From positions 434,001-498,000 of the forward strand of contig NZ_CP080627.1 of the NCBI RefSeq assembly GCF_025917315.1: 64,000 nt of DNA. Direction: 5' to 3'. Below the pieces are notes generated by a model. It was given only the letters and a program-made list of their open reading frames with translations. It had not been told where the DNA came from and did no database searches. The DNA comes from Halomonas qaidamensis. Lineage in GTDB: Bacteria > Pseudomonadota > Gammaproteobacteria > Pseudomonadales > Halomonadaceae. Position numbers and translations under genes: made by a program. Shown piece after piece: positions 46,430-57,438 of the stretch; the stretch's first letter is position 1, and every line of letters begins with the position of its first letter.

Positions 46430-47641
46430 ATGTCCATGATTTCTGCAGGAGCACCGGCAAACTACCGCGTGCCATTATTTTCAACAGCAGCCATCGTGCT
46501 GGGCGCGGTGATCATCGGTGTGGTATTTGGTGCCAATGTCGGCCTGTTGATGATTGTTGGAGGGTTGTTGGGACTGGTGCTGTATCACGCGGCATTTGGC
46601 TTTACGGCTGCTTGGCGGGTGTTTATTACTGAGCGGCGAGGCCGTGGTTTGCGCGCCCAAATGGTGATGTTAGCGATCGCTGTCGTGCTGTTTTTTCCTG
46701 CATTAGGGGCGGGCACGCTGTTTGGTACTGAGGTGCGAGGCTTTGTGTCACCGATTGGTATCTCGGTGCTTTTTGGGGCCTTTATATTCGGTGTTGGCAT
46801 GCAGCTGGGTGGCGGTTGTGCATCGGGCACGCTGTTTACTGCGGGGGGCGGTAATGCACGGATGTTGATCACGCTACTGTTCTTTATTGTTGGGTCGGTG
46901 ATTGGTTCGGCGCATTTTACATGGTGGCAGAGCTTGCCAGCGTTTCAGCCTGTTTCGTTGGTAAAGGTGGCAGGTGCTGGCGGTGGAATCGCGATTAGCT
47001 TGGTGCTATTTGCAGCGATTGCGGCGTTTACCGTGGTCATGGAAAAGCGTCGTCATGGTCACCTAGAGCAAGCGCCATTAGTCGATAAGCCTGGTAGTCA
47101 GCGCTGGTTAACTGGCCCATGGCCGTTGATCGCTGGTGCAGTGGCGCTAGCGCTACTCAATTTCGCGACATTAGCTTTGGCTGGTCGCCCCTGGGGCATT
47201 ACCTCTGCGTTCGCGTTGTGGGGTGCGAAAGGGTTTGAACTCGTTGGTGGTGATGTTAGCCAATGGGGCTACTGGCAAGCACCCGGTAATGCAGCAGCGT
47301 TAGAGGCCAGCGTGTGGAGCGATATTACGACGGTGATGAACGTTGGCATTATGTTAGGAGCACTGGCCGCTGCGAGTTTAGCGGGTCGTTTTGCGCCTAA
47401 TTTCCGTATTCCACTTAAATCTGTTCTGGCGGCGGTGATTGGTGGTCTGATGCTGGGCTACGGTGCGCGCTTGGCGTTTGGTTGCAACATTGGCGCTTAC
47501 TTCAGTGGTATTGCCTCTGGCAGCTTGCATGGCTGGGTTTGGATGGTGGCGGCGTTTGCCGGCAACATGGTGGGCGTAAAACTGCGCCCGTTCTTTTTTG
47601 ATGGTGTTGAAGGGCGGAGACCGGTTGCCAAAACCTGTTAG
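46430..47641 (+). CDS. YeeE/YedE-family transporter (thiosulfate/sulfur uptake, TsuA-like)
   Basis: A 403-residue membrane protein with about ten helices. The family's repeated Cys motifs are present: GMQLGGGCASGTLFTAGGG (about 124-142) and GARLAFGCNIGAYFSGIASGS (near 345-365). In TsuA these conserved cysteines line a path for thiosulfate. The YeeE/TsuA family imports thiosulfate; some members may carry other sulfur species or selenium compounds, so the substrate is not fixed. No tusA-like small gene is adjacent. A terminator follows. Confidence 0.88.
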   Translation: MSMISAGAPANYRVPLFSTAAIVLGAVIIGVVFGANVGLLMIVGGLLGLVLYHAAFGFTAAWRVFITERRGRGLRAQMVMLAIAVVLFFPALGAGTLFGTEVRGFVSPIGISVLFGAFIFGVGMQLGGGCASGTLFTAGGGNARMLITLLFFIVGSVIGSAHFTWWQSLPAFQPVSLVKVAGAGGGIAISLVLFAAIAAFTVVMEKRRHGHLEQAPLVDKPGSQRWLTGPWPLIAGAVALALLNFATLALAGRPWGITSAFALWGAKGFELVGGDVSQWGYWQAPGNAAALEASVWSDITTVMNVGIMLGALAAASLAGRFAPNFRIPLKSVLAAVIGGLMLGYGARLAFGCNIGAYFSGIASGSLHGWVWMVAAFAGNMVGVKLRPFFFDGVEGRRPVAKTC

Positions 47642-47670
47642 AGGTTGATCAGATACGATGCTTTTTGTAG

Positions 47671-47700
47671 GCGCCTTGGTAGTCACCAAGGCGCTTTTTT
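47671..47700 (+). terminator. Rho-independent terminator after the TsuA-like gene
   Basis: GCGCCTTGGT (47671-47680), loop AGTC, ACCAAGGCGC (47685-47694), then six T. Confidence 0.95.
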
Positions 47701-47820
47701 GTTGTCTTTAGTTATGTCCCTCCCACCTTTGTCGTACTAGCATGTTACATTACGCACAAACGCCGCCAACGCCCTGCGTTGCTGCATTGCAATAGCAATC
47801 GACATAAAAAGAGAGTGCCT

Positions 47821-49500
47821 ATGTCCACGATGAGTAAACGCCCCTTATACATTCCTTATGCCGGTCCTTCTTTGCTTGAAATGCCGCTATTGAACAAAGG
47901 CAGCGCGTTTACTCAAGAGGAGCGGCTAGCCTTTAACTTGATCGGTTTATTGCCACAAAAAGTTGAGTCTATTGATGAACAGCTGTCGAGGGCATATCGC
48001 CAGTATCAGCAGTGTCATAGTGATCTTGAAAAGCATATCCATCTGCGTGCTATTCAAGACGATAATGAAACGCTTTACTTCCGTTTAGTTTCCCAGCATC
48101 TGGAAGAGATGCTACCGATTATTTACACCCCTACGGTCGGGCAGGCGTGTCAGGAGTTCTCTAATATTTATCGCAATCACCGGGGGCTGTTTATCAGCTA
48201 TCCAGATCGCGAGCACATGGACGATATCCTGCGCAGTGCCACCAAAGATAACGTGAAAGTCATTGTTGTCACTGATGGGGAGCGGATTCTAGGCTTGGGT
48301 GACCAAGGCATCGGTGGAATGGGTATTCCTATTGGTAAATTAGCACTTTACACCGCTTGTGGAGGTATTAGCCCCGCCTATACGCTGCCGATTATGATTG
48401 ATGTGGGTACTAACAATCAGGCATTGCTGGACGACCCAATGTACATGGGGTGGCGTCATGAACGGGTTAGTCAAGAAGAGTATGATGCGTTTATGGCGGA
48501 ATTTATTACTGCTGTAAAACGTCGTTGGCCGAACGTATTGCTTCAGTTTGAAGACTTTGCCCAAGCGAACGCAGTGCCGCTGTTAGAACGCTACCGAGAT
48601 GACTTGTGCTGCTTTAATGACGATGTGCAAGGTACTGCCTCGGTGGTGGTCGGCACCTTGATGGCGGCATGTCAGGCTCGTCAAGAAACCATCGCTCAGC
48701 AGCGTGTGGTGTTTGTAGGTGGCGGTTCGGCGGGTTGCGGCATTGCTGAGCAGGTAGTTGTGTCTATGCAGGCAGAGGGGCTGACTGAAAGCGAAGCTCG
48801 AGCGCGGATATTCGTTGTCGATCGAGATGGGTTGATGACTACTGATCAGCCCTGGCAACGAGACTTTCAACGCCGCTTGGCACACTCGCCTGAGCTGGTC
48901 GCTAGCTGGAATAGCCAGGGGCTTGAAGACACGATTGCCCAGATCAAACCGACAATTCTCATTGGTGTATGCGGTAAGCGCGGTATTTTTACCGAACAAG
49001 TGGTGCGTACGATGCACGCTGGGTGCGAGCATCCAGTGATTATGCCTCTTTCCAACCCTACCTCTCAGGCAGAAGCGGTTCCTGAAGATGTGATTCGTTG
49101 GACCGATGGCCAAGCGCTGGTCGCCACAGGCAGTCCTTTCGCCCCTGTGGTATATAACGGACGCACTTACCCGATTGCTCAGTGCAATAACGCCTATATC
49201 TTCCCTGGTATTGGCTTGGGTGTGATTGCGGCGGGTGCTAATCGTGTCACTGATGAAATGCTGATGAGTGCTTCTCGGGCTTTAGCCCGCGAAGCGCCTT
49301 TGGTCAAAGAGGGCAAAGGTGCACTGTTACCGCCGCTGTCGCGAATTCGTGATATCAGCAAATCAATTGCCTTTGAAGTGGCTGCTCAGGCCCAGCAAAA
49401 TGGTGTGGCGCTTAAAACTAGTGGCACTGAACTGCGTGAGCGTATCGAGAAAGCATGTTGGTCGCCAGAATACCGCACCTATCGTCGTAGAGCTTTCTAA
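47821..49500 (+). CDS. maeA: NAD-dependent malic enzyme (MaeA-type)
   Basis: Oxidative decarboxylation of malate to pyruvate, linking the TCA cycle to gluconeogenesis. The 559-residue protein is the large type: [17 protein letters not shown], catalytic [53 protein letters not shown], and the Rossmann loop [16 protein letters not shown]. Its size and motifs match E. coli MaeA rather than MaeB (which has a phosphotransacetylase-like tail). The ATG at 47821 is preferred because GAGAG precedes it; the frame opens at 47779. It is convergent with acnA. Confidence 0.94.
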   Translation: MSTMSKRPLYIPYAGPSLLEMPLLNKGSAFTQEERLAFNLIGLLPQKVESIDEQLSRAYRQYQQCHSDLEKHIHLRAIQDDNETLYFRLVSQHLEEMLPIIYTPTVGQACQEFSNIYRNHRGLFISYPDREHMDDILRSATKDNVKVIVVTDGERILGLGDQGIGGMGIPIGKLALYTACGGISPAYTLPIMIDVGTNNQALLDDPMYMGWRHERVSQEEYDAFMAEFITAVKRRWPNVLLQFEDFAQANAVPLLERYRDDLCCFNDDVQGTASVVVGTLMAACQARQETIAQQRVVFVGGGSAGCGIAEQVVVSMQAEGLTESEARARIFVVDRDGLMTTDQPWQRDFQRRLAHSPELVASWNSQGLEDTIAQIKPTILIGVCGKRGIFTEQVVRTMHAGCEHPVIMPLSNPTSQAEAVPEDVIRWTDGQALVATGSPFAPVVYNGRTYPIAQCNNAYIFPGIGLGVIAAGANRVTDEMLMSASRALAREAPLVKEGKGALLPPLSRIRDISKSIAFEVAAQAQQNGVALKTSGTELRERIEKACWSPEYRTYRRRAF

Positions 49501-49525
49501 TTAAATAAAATCTAAAGTAGCATGC

Positions 49526-49552
49526 AAAAAAAGCCCCCACCGAAGTGGGGGC
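49526..49552 (-). terminator. Rho-independent terminator of acnA
   Basis: On the minus strand the stem GCCCCCAC (49552-49545) with loop TTCG and GTGGGGGC (49540-49533) is followed by seven T (49532-49526). There is no T run on the plus side, so it serves acnA. Confidence 0.93.
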
Positions 49553-49579
49553 GATGCAAGCATTGGTAGGTGTTACTTT

Positions 49580-52312
49580 CTACGCTGCGCCGATCATCTT
49601 GCGCAGCACGTAGTGAAGGATACCACCGTGGCGGTAGTAAGCCAGCTCATTGACGGTATCAATTCGGCACTTGGCATCAACGGTGCGCTCCCCATCTTCA
49701 TTTTTGATGACAATTTTCACAGTGCCACCTGGGCTTAAATCGCTCAAGCCAGCAATTGAGATTTCTTCATCACCTGTCAATCCAAGCGTTTCACGGCTTT
49801 CACCTTCAGGGAACTGCAGCGGTACCACGCCCATGCCAATTAGGTTTGAACGGTGAATACGTTCATAGGACTCGGCAATCACCGCGCGTACACCCAATAA
49901 GCGGGTGCCTTTGGCTGCCCAATCCCGTGAAGAGCCGGTGCCATACTCTTTACCAGCAATCACCACTAGAGGAGTTCCTTCCTCTTTATATTTCATGGCG
50001 GCATCGTAAATCGCCATTTGCTCGCCGCTGGGTACATGTCGGGTTTCACCACCGACAACCCCGTCCAGCATTTCGTTTTTAATGCGCACGTTAGCAAAGG
50101 TGCCGCGCATCATCACTTCATGATTGCCCCGACGAGAGCCATAGGAGTTGAAATCAACAGGCTTGACGCCGTGCTCCTGAAGATAGCGCCCAGCAGGGCT
50201 GTCAGGCTTGATAGAGCCCGCTGGGGAGATATGGTCGGTGGTCACCGAATCGCCCAGCATGGCTAACACGCGTGCGTTTTTAACATCTTCGATAGCGTCT
50301 GGCTCGCGCTCCATGCCTTCAAAAAATGGCGGATGCTGGATGTAAGTTGATTCAGGCCACTGGTATACCTTACTTTCAGGGACGTTGATTGCTTTCCAGG
50401 TATCGTCGCCCTCAAATACCGCGCCATACTCTTTACGGAACATCTCGGTGTTGACTTGCTCAACGGCATTGGCGATATCTGCCTGAGAAGGCCAGATATC
50501 TTTGAGGTAAACCGGGTTGCCTTCGTTATCCTGGCCGAGTGGCTCGGTGGTTAAGTCGCACTGCACATTACCGGCTAACGCATAGGCGACCACCAAGGGC
50601 GGTGAGGCGAGCCAGTTCGTTTTTACCAGCGGGTGTACACGGCCTTCAAAGTTGCGGTTGCCTGAAAGTACCGATGCTACGGCAAGGTCGCCGCTATTGA
50701 TTGCTTCTTCGATTTCGTCGGGAAGTGGACCGGAGTTGCCGATACAGGTCGTGCAGCCATAACCCACTAGGTTAAAGCCTAGCGCGTTCAAGTCATCGCT
50801 TAAGTTAGCAGCTGCCAAGTACTCGGTTACTACCTTCGAACCTGGGGCAAGGGAGGTTTTTACCCAAGGCTTCGTGGTGAGCCCCTTTTGGCGAGCATTA
50901 CGGGCCAGCAGGCCGGCTGCCATCATGACGCTGGGATTAGACGTATTGGTACACGAGGTAATGGCCGCGATTACCACCGCGCCTGGGTCGAGGCTGAAGT
51001 CTTGGTCGTTGAGCTTAACGTCTTGGCTGGTGTCATGTTTAAAACTGCGCTCAACCCCGACTGCCGTTTGTCCGCCTTCTGAAGAGAGTTTCCCTTTTGC
51101 GGTTGAGTCGGCGGTGGTGTCCTCTTTCATAAATTTGTCGAACGCAGCGGCCATGTCTTTCAGCGCCACACGATCTTGAGGACGTTTTGGGCCAGCAAGG
51201 CTAGCTTCAACCTCGTCCATATCGAGACTGAGAGAGTCTGTAAAGATCGGTTCATCGCCTGGCTCGCGCCATAGGCCCTGGGCTTTACTATATGCTTCTA
51301 CTAAAGCTAGTTGTTCATCTTCACGGCCGGTCAGGCGCATGTAGTTGATTGTTTCGTCGTCTACCGGGAAAAAGCCGCAGGTCGCGCCATATTCCGGTGC
51401 CATATTGGCGATAGTGGCACGGTCAGCTAAGGGTAAGTCGTTAAGGCCATCCCCATAGAATTCAACAAACTTACCCACCACGCCTTTTTTGCGCAGCATT
51501 TCAGTGACCGTGAGCACAAGATCGGTGGCGGTAATGCCTTCACGCAACTTGCCGTTTAGCTTGAAGCCAATAACCTCAGGAATCAGCATCGAAACCGGCT
51601 GACCAAGCATCGCCGCTTCCGCTTCGATACCGCCCACGCCCCAGCCAAGTACGCCCAGGCCGTTGATCATGGTGGTGTGGGAGTCGGTGCCAACTAAGGT
51701 GTCGGGATAGGCAAACGTCTGCCCATCTTCCTCTTTCGTCCATACAGTTCGGCCCAGGTACTCTAGGTTAACCTGGTGACAAATGCCGGTGCCGGGAGGT
51801 ACAACGCTAAAGTTGTCGAACGCTTGCTGGCCCCAGCGTAGAAACTCATAGCGCTCGCCGTTACGCTGCATTTCGATATCGACGTTTTCTTGAAATGCCG
51901 CGGCGTTGCCGAATTTATCGACCATCACCGAGTGGTCGATCACAAGATCAACCGGAGAAAGTGGGTTAATACGCGCGGGATCTTCGCCCAACTTTTCAAC
52001 CGCAGCGCGCATAGAGGCAAGATCAACCACCCCAGGCACGCCGGTGAAATCTTGCATGAGTACGCGAGCAGGGCGGTAGCCGATCTCACGGCTTGATTTG
52101 CCCTCTTTTTGCCAGTCCACTAACGCCTGAATATCTTCTTGGTCGACACTTTCGTCGTCACCAAAGCGCAGCTGGTTTTCGAGTAGAATTTTGAGCGTTT
52201 TGGGTAGCCGATCGATATTACCGAGCGCATCGGCGGCTTTTGGTAGGCTGTAGTAATGATACGTGTGGTTGCCCACGTCTAGGGTAGTGAGCGTATCGGG
52301 TATCTTGCCCAT
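49580..52312 (-). CDS. acnA: Aconitate hydratase A
   Basis: TCA-cycle isomerisation of citrate and isocitrate, [4Fe-4S] enzyme. The 910-residue protein begins [23 protein letters not shown] (typical AcnA/IRP-type start). It has cluster Cys motifs [12 protein letters not shown] and [11 protein letters not shown], the early catalytic segment [25 protein letters not shown], and swivel-domain [17 protein letters not shown]. The start at 52312 has GAGGAG upstream; the frame opens at 52378. It is divergent from trxB, and has its own terminator. Confidence 0.97.
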   Translation of the reverse strand: MGKIPDTLTTLDVGNHTYHYYSLPKAADALGNIDRLPKTLKILLENQLRFGDDESVDQEDIQALVDWQKEGKSSREIGYRPARVLMQDFTGVPGVVDLASMRAAVEKLGEDPARINPLSPVDLVIDHSVMVDKFGNAAAFQENVDIEMQRNGERYEFLRWGQQAFDNFSVVPPGTGICHQVNLEYLGRTVWTKEEDGQTFAYPDTLVGTDSHTTMINGLGVLGWGVGGIEAEAAMLGQPVSMLIPEVIGFKLNGKLREGITATDLVLTVTEMLRKKGVVGKFVEFYGDGLNDLPLADRATIANMAPEYGATCGFFPVDDETINYMRLTGREDEQLALVEAYSKAQGLWREPGDEPIFTDSLSLDMDEVEASLAGPKRPQDRVALKDMAAAFDKFMKEDTTADSTAKGKLSSEGGQTAVGVERSFKHDTSQDVKLNDQDFSLDPGAVVIAAITSCTNTSNPSVMMAAGLLARNARQKGLTTKPWVKTSLAPGSKVVTEYLAAANLSDDLNALGFNLVGYGCTTCIGNSGPLPDEIEEAINSGDLAVASVLSGNRNFEGRVHPLVKTNWLASPPLVVAYALAGNVQCDLTTEPLGQDNEGNPVYLKDIWPSQADIANAVEQVNTEMFRKEYGAVFEGDDTWKAINVPESKVYQWPESTYIQHPPFFEGMEREPDAIEDVKNARVLAMLGDSVTTDHISPAGSIKPDSPAGRYLQEHGVKPVDFNSYGSRRGNHEVMMRGTFANVRIKNEMLDGVVGGETRHVPSGEQMAIYDAAMKYKEEGTPLVVIAGKEYGTGSSRDWAAKGTRLLGVRAVIAESYERIHRSNLIGMGVVPLQFPEGESRETLGLTGDEEISIAGLSDLSPGGTVKIVIKNEDGERTVDAKCRIDTVNELAYYRHGGILHYVLRKMIGAA

Positions 52313-52510
52313 TGTTTTCTCCTCTAATTGCTTGGCCTTGAGCGAATTGCTGTTGACAGCGTGTTCATGGCGACTCACTTGGCGCGATGGTCACGGCTTT
52401 TTTTCAATGTGGCGTATCCTTAGTATGGCTGATCTTCTTAATAGCACATGGGTGTTTCACCCTTGGCTTTCAAGTCGTCTTCACCTAATAGCGAAGGTTA
52501 ACCCTTGTAA

Positions 52511-53536
<1,026 letters not shown>

Positions 53537-53625
53537 TTGACTGCCATTGTTAGTAGTTGGCATTAACAATTATCACTATTCACTACCGCCCATCGAGTTT
53601 TGTCTAACTAGATCACGCTATTAGA

Positions 53626-54150
53626 TCAACAATCGATGGGCGTTTCATCAATACGCAGCCGACCTAGTCGGCTCAGCACAAGCTTTCTCCCTCGGGTGTT
53701 TTCCGCGCAAAGATTAAAACTGCCGTTAAAACCGTTTGTGTGACCAAGGGTGCTGTAGCTTACTCGGCGTGTGCCGCGGCTATACGATATGGCTGTCGTT
53801 GCCTGTGCTGGAAATACCCGCACAATGTCATTGCTGCGGATGTGATTAATGGAATCTCCTTTAACGACCAATAGAGCATTGCTCCAATCGCGTGTGCAAG
53901 CGCTTTTAGCAGCGTTTGCTGGGCAAATGGTGGTGGTTATACGCTGCGTAATTGCTGTGTTGCGTGCGAGAGAAAAGGCCGTCTGCAATCTGTTAATATC
54001 AGCTGTTACCGCTGTATTGCGGCCAAGTGCCTGAAAATTTGGAATTCCCCAAGCGGCTAATGCTGAAATAAGCAGTAGTGTAATGACCAGTTCGAGAAGG
54101 GTGAAACCTTGGGTGCGCGTAAGAGGTACGCCATGAAGGGAAGGTGGCAT
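53626..54150 (-). CDS. Type IV pilin-like / pseudopilin protein (GspH/FimT family)
   Basis: A 174-residue pilin-like protein. The prepilin motif TQGFTLLELVITLLLISAL (cleavage between G15 and F16, with E at +5) is followed by a GspH/FimT-type body with Cys residues (TTICPANAAKSACTRDW, FNLCAENTRG and the final IDC). Such proteins are minor pseudopilins that start pilus assembly. The usual minor-pilin neighbours (fimU, pilV, pilW, pilX, pilE) are not in the window, so it is an orphan here or acts with genes elsewhere. It is divergent from the ThiO-like gene, a neighbour also seen in Pseudomonas for fimT. Confidence 0.8.
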   Translation of the reverse strand: MPPSLHGVPLTRTQGFTLLELVITLLLISALAAWGIPNFQALGRNTAVTADINRLQTAFSLARNTAITQRITTTICPANAAKSACTRDWSNALLVVKGDSINHIRSNDIVRVFPAQATTAISYSRGTRRVSYSTLGHTNGFNGSFNLCAENTRGRKLVLSRLGRLRIDETPIDC

Positions 54151-54226
54151 GGTGGCTCCCAGTTTGTTTTTTTACAGCCTACCTCGCATTGTTCTTTTTT
54201 TATGTAAGCCAAAGCGGACAAACGTT

Positions 54227-55330
54227 GTGAGCAATTTCTTAATTATTGGTGGTGGCGTGATCGGAATGATGACGGCACTGCAATTAGCAGATGCTGGACA
54301 GCACGTCACGATCGTAGAGCGCGGTATTTGTGGACAAGAGTCTTCCTGGGCTGGCGGAGGGATTGTCTCACCACTTTATCCATGGCGGTACGCGCCGCCG
54401 ATCTCACAGCTGTCGCGCTGGTCTGAAGGCGTATACCCCACGTTGTCGCTGCGCTTGCTAGAAGAAACTGGCATTGATCCTGAATATCGACAAAAGGGAC
54501 TGCTCTATCTCAATGTTGACGATGCGGAAACAGCACTTGGGTGGGCGCGTCAGCTTGGCAAGCCACTGGAGCGTGTCAGCGCTGACTTTGTTCATCAAAA
54601 GGAGCCTAAGGTGGTTTCGGCGCAGGATGGCGCACTGTGGATGCCAACGCTAGGCAATGTGCGTAATCCTCGCCTAGGGCAAGCGCTGCGCGCTCGGCTT
54701 TTGGCTATGTCTAACGTGGTGCTTAATGAAGGCTGCGAGGTAAGTGGTTTTATAACACGTGACCGACAGGTGCTGGGCGCTAAGACGGCGCAAGGGGAGC
54801 AACGTGCAGAAAAAGTAATTGTGTGTGGTGGAGCCTGGACAGCCAAGCTGTTAGAAAACTTAACGATTCGCCTACCGGTACGCCCAGTAAAAGGCCAAAT
54901 GATTGCTTATCAAGCGCCGCTAGGGTTGGTGCAGCGCGTAGTGTTAAAAGATGGCCGTTACATTATCCCACGTGGCGATGGTTTGCTGCTGGTAGGTTCA
55001 ACCTTAGAAGAGGCGGGCTTTGATAAAGCGACCGACAGTGAAGCGCTAGCGTCACTTAAACAGACCGCAGAAAGCATAGTGCCTACGCTGTCAGATTACC
55101 CAGTCGCTTATCATTGGGCAGGATTGCGTCCAGGTTCGCCAGACGGTATTCCATTTATTGGTGCGCTACCGGAGTGGTTCAATATTTACGTGAACGCAGG
55201 CCACTACCGCAATGGGTTAGTGCTTGCACCAGCGTCTACCCACGTTTTGGTTGATCAGCTATTAGGGCGTGAGGCACTTATCGACCCAACACCCTTTCAG
55301 CCGACACCAGACCGGTTAATGACGTATTAG
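54227..55330 (+). CDS. thiO: FAD-dependent glycine/D-amino-acid oxidase-like protein (ThiO-like)
   Basis: Predicted flavoprotein oxidase of the DAO family, 367 residues from a GTG at 54227 (MSNFLIIGGGVIG). The N-terminal FAD loop is GGGVIGMMTALQLADAG and is followed by QESSWAGGGIVSPLYPW, typical of ThiO. The C-terminal HWAGLRPGSPDGIPFIGALPEW and VNAGHYRNGLVLAPAS carry substrate-site residues. ThiO makes the glycine-derived imine for thiazole in thiamine synthesis, but no thiamine gene is adjacent, so another D-amino acid or amine substrate remains possible. An upstream ATG at 54149 would overlap the divergent pilin gene. Confidence 0.8.
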   Translation: MSNFLIIGGGVIGMMTALQLADAGQHVTIVERGICGQESSWAGGGIVSPLYPWRYAPPISQLSRWSEGVYPTLSLRLLEETGIDPEYRQKGLLYLNVDDAETALGWARQLGKPLERVSADFVHQKEPKVVSAQDGALWMPTLGNVRNPRLGQALRARLLAMSNVVLNEGCEVSGFITRDRQVLGAKTAQGEQRAEKVIVCGGAWTAKLLENLTIRLPVRPVKGQMIAYQAPLGLVQRVVLKDGRYIIPRGDGLLLVGSTLEEAGFDKATDSEALASLKQTAESIVPTLSDYPVAYHWAGLRPGSPDGIPFIGALPEWFNIYVNAGHYRNGLVLAPASTHVLVDQLLGREALIDPTPFQPTPDRLMTY

Positions 55331-55358
55331 CATAGTGAATGATGGAGATCGTCTATGG

Positions 55359-55634
55359 TTAGCGTTGCTCATCACGTTTCTGCTTGTCTTGTTGCTCTTG
55401 CAAATACCGATCGCGATGAGCGCTTGAACAAAACCACTGTTCGCTTTCGCGCAGGGCTTCCTCTTCTGGAACATGTACGTCGCACCAACGGCAGCGCACC
55501 ATCTGGCCGCCTTCATGGCGTTTTGGTTCGCTCTCTTGGTGGGTAAGTCTGCGCTCTCGGTAGAGGCCATAAAGCTTCAGGCCCACATAGAACAGCACGG
55601 CAAAAATAATCAGCCGAATGATCAAAAGGTTCAT
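55359..55634 (-). CDS. PP0621-like small membrane protein with Cys-rich motif
   Basis: A 91-residue protein with one N-terminal membrane helix (about 1-20), a basic linker and a Cys-rich core, MVRCRWCDVHVPEEEALRE then WFCSSAHRDRYL. CxxC plus C-H is a small metal-binding (zinc-ribbon-like) pattern. It is most like the family called PP0621 in Pseudomonas. Function unknown. It is convergent with the ThiO-like gene and has GGGAG about nine bases upstream of the ATG. Confidence 0.75.
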   Translation of the reverse strand: MNLLIIRLIIFAVLFYVGLKLYGLYRERRLTHQESEPKRHEGGQMVRCRWCDVHVPEEEALRESEQWFCSSAHRDRYLQEQQDKQKRDEQR

Positions 55635-55779
55635 CCTCTATGACTCCCATGGTGGGATGTAATAATCGCTAGAATAGCATGAGTGCCGGCTAACCTTTGC
55701 CTGTTGGCAGTCCTTGCGGGACAATGTATTTAGGTAAACGGCAACGTATTCCAAAGATTCTCAAGAGATTTTAACGCCC

Positions 55780-57414
55780 ATGCAAGACTTAACGCTGGTA
55801 ATGGCCCAACTCGACCCTCTAGTGGGAGATATTCCCGGCAATGCTGCACGCGCCATTGAAGCGGTGCGCGAAGCGAGGATCGAACATGGGGCGGATATTG
55901 TTGTCTTCCCAGAGCTTTTCTTGTCAGGCTACCCGCCGGAGGATTTGCTGCTTCGCCCGTCGATGGAAGCTCGCTTACGTGAAGCGCGGGCTAAAATGGC
56001 AGAAAAAATCTCCCGGGATGTGCTGGTGATTATTGGCTACCCCGGCGTACGTGAAGGGGAGCGCTACAACCTAGCAGGTGTACTGTACAACGGCCAATGG
56101 GAAGCAGAGTACGCTAAGCAGGCGCTGCCTAATTATCAGGTGTTTGACGAGCAGCGCTACTTTACGCCGGGCACCCAGCCATTAGTGTATGAGCACAAAG
56201 GCGCCAAGCTAGGGCTGCTGATTTGTGAAGATCTCTGGGAAGGCGCGCCTGTCAATGCTGCCCGTGAAGCCGGCGCAGAAGTGCTGATCAGCTTAAACGC
56301 CTCTCCCTATCATCAGGATAAGCCCAACGAGCGTCTGCGCCTGTTAGCGCTGCGCGCCCAGGAGGTGAGTCGCCCGATTGTATACGTGAACACCATCGGT
56401 GGTCAGGATGAACTGGTTTTCGATGGCGGCTCTAGCTGTGTGGATGCCCAAGGCGAACTCAAAGTGCTGGCTCCTTACTGGCAGGCAGGCTTAATGCCGG
56501 TTCAGTTACTGCAAAAAAATGCTGATACCTGGGAGCCTCAGGCGGGTGAAATTGAGCCGGATACTTCGCCGGAAGAGAGCCTGTATTGCGCCCTAGTCAC
56601 AGGACTACGGGATTACGTCAACAAAAGCGGTTTCAAAGGCGTTGTGCTGGGGCTTTCTGGAGGCATTGATTCGGCACTTTCTCTGGCTATTGCCGTTGAT
56701 GCACTCGGCCCGCAGCGGGTTCAGGCGGTGATGATGCCCTACCACTATACGGCAGATATTTCGAAACAGGACGCTGCCGAACAGGCTGACATATTGGGCG
56801 TTCATTATGACGTAATGCCCATCGAGCCGATGGTCGACGCGTTTATGGGCACGTTAGCGGAAAGCTTTGCTGGCACTGAGCGGGACACCACCGAAGAGAA
56901 TCTGCAGTCGCGCTGTCGCGGTGTTCTGTTAATGGCGATTTCCAACAAGAAAGGTCTCATGGTGTTGACCACCGGTAATAAAAGCGAAATGGCGGTGGGT
57001 TACGCCACGCTCTATGGCGATATGGTGGGTGGTTATAATGCTATTAAAGACGTTTATAAAACCTGGGTGTACCGTTTGGCTCGCTGGCGCAACACCCAGT
57101 CTCTGGCTATTCCTGAACGGGTGATTGAGCGCCCACCCAGTGCAGAGCTGGCTCCCGACCAGCAAGATAGTGACTCCTTGCCTGATTACGACGTGCTAGA
57201 CGCCATTCTAGTGAGCTACATTGAAGGTGATATGAGTGCTGAAGCGATTATCGCCGCTGGGTTTGATGAGGAAGATGTTTACAAAGTGGTGAAGCTGGTT
57301 GACCGCTGTGAATATAAGCGCCGCCAAGCCCCTGTTGGAGTGCGGGTCACGCCCCGAGGGTTTGGGCGTGACCGACGTTACCCGATTGTGAATGGTTGGC
57401 AGCCAGGCGATTAA
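55780..57414 (+). CDS. nadE: Glutamine-dependent NAD+ synthetase
   Basis: Final step of NAD+ synthesis, amidating NaAD. The 544-residue protein fuses an N-terminal nitrilase-type glutaminase with an NAD+ synthetase domain. Glutaminase catalytic Glu, Lys and Cys lie in FPELFLSGYPPEDLL, YAKQALPNYQVFDEQRYF and ICEDLWEG. The synthetase P loop is LGLSGGIDSALSLAIAVDALG, followed by TGNKSEMAVGYATLYGD. It differs from the short ammonia-dependent NadE of E. coli. It is convergent with the chemoreceptor gene, with 24 bases between the stops. Confidence 0.96.
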   Translation: MQDLTLVMAQLDPLVGDIPGNAARAIEAVREARIEHGADIVVFPELFLSGYPPEDLLLRPSMEARLREARAKMAEKISRDVLVIIGYPGVREGERYNLAGVLYNGQWEAEYAKQALPNYQVFDEQRYFTPGTQPLVYEHKGAKLGLLICEDLWEGAPVNAAREAGAEVLISLNASPYHQDKPNERLRLLALRAQEVSRPIVYVNTIGGQDELVFDGGSSCVDAQGELKVLAPYWQAGLMPVQLLQKNADTWEPQAGEIEPDTSPEESLYCALVTGLRDYVNKSGFKGVVLGLSGGIDSALSLAIAVDALGPQRVQAVMMPYHYTADISKQDAAEQADILGVHYDVMPIEPMVDAFMGTLAESFAGTERDTTEENLQSRCRGVLLMAISNKKGLMVLTTGNKSEMAVGYATLYGDMVGGYNAIKDVYKTWVYRLARWRNTQSLAIPERVIERPPSAELAPDQQDSDSLPDYDVLDAILVSYIEGDMSAEAIIAAGFDEEDVYKVVKLVDRCEYKRRQAPVGVRVTPRGFGRDRRYPIVNGWQPGD

Positions 57415-57438
57415 GGCGCCAGTTTCTGCTCAAATTGC

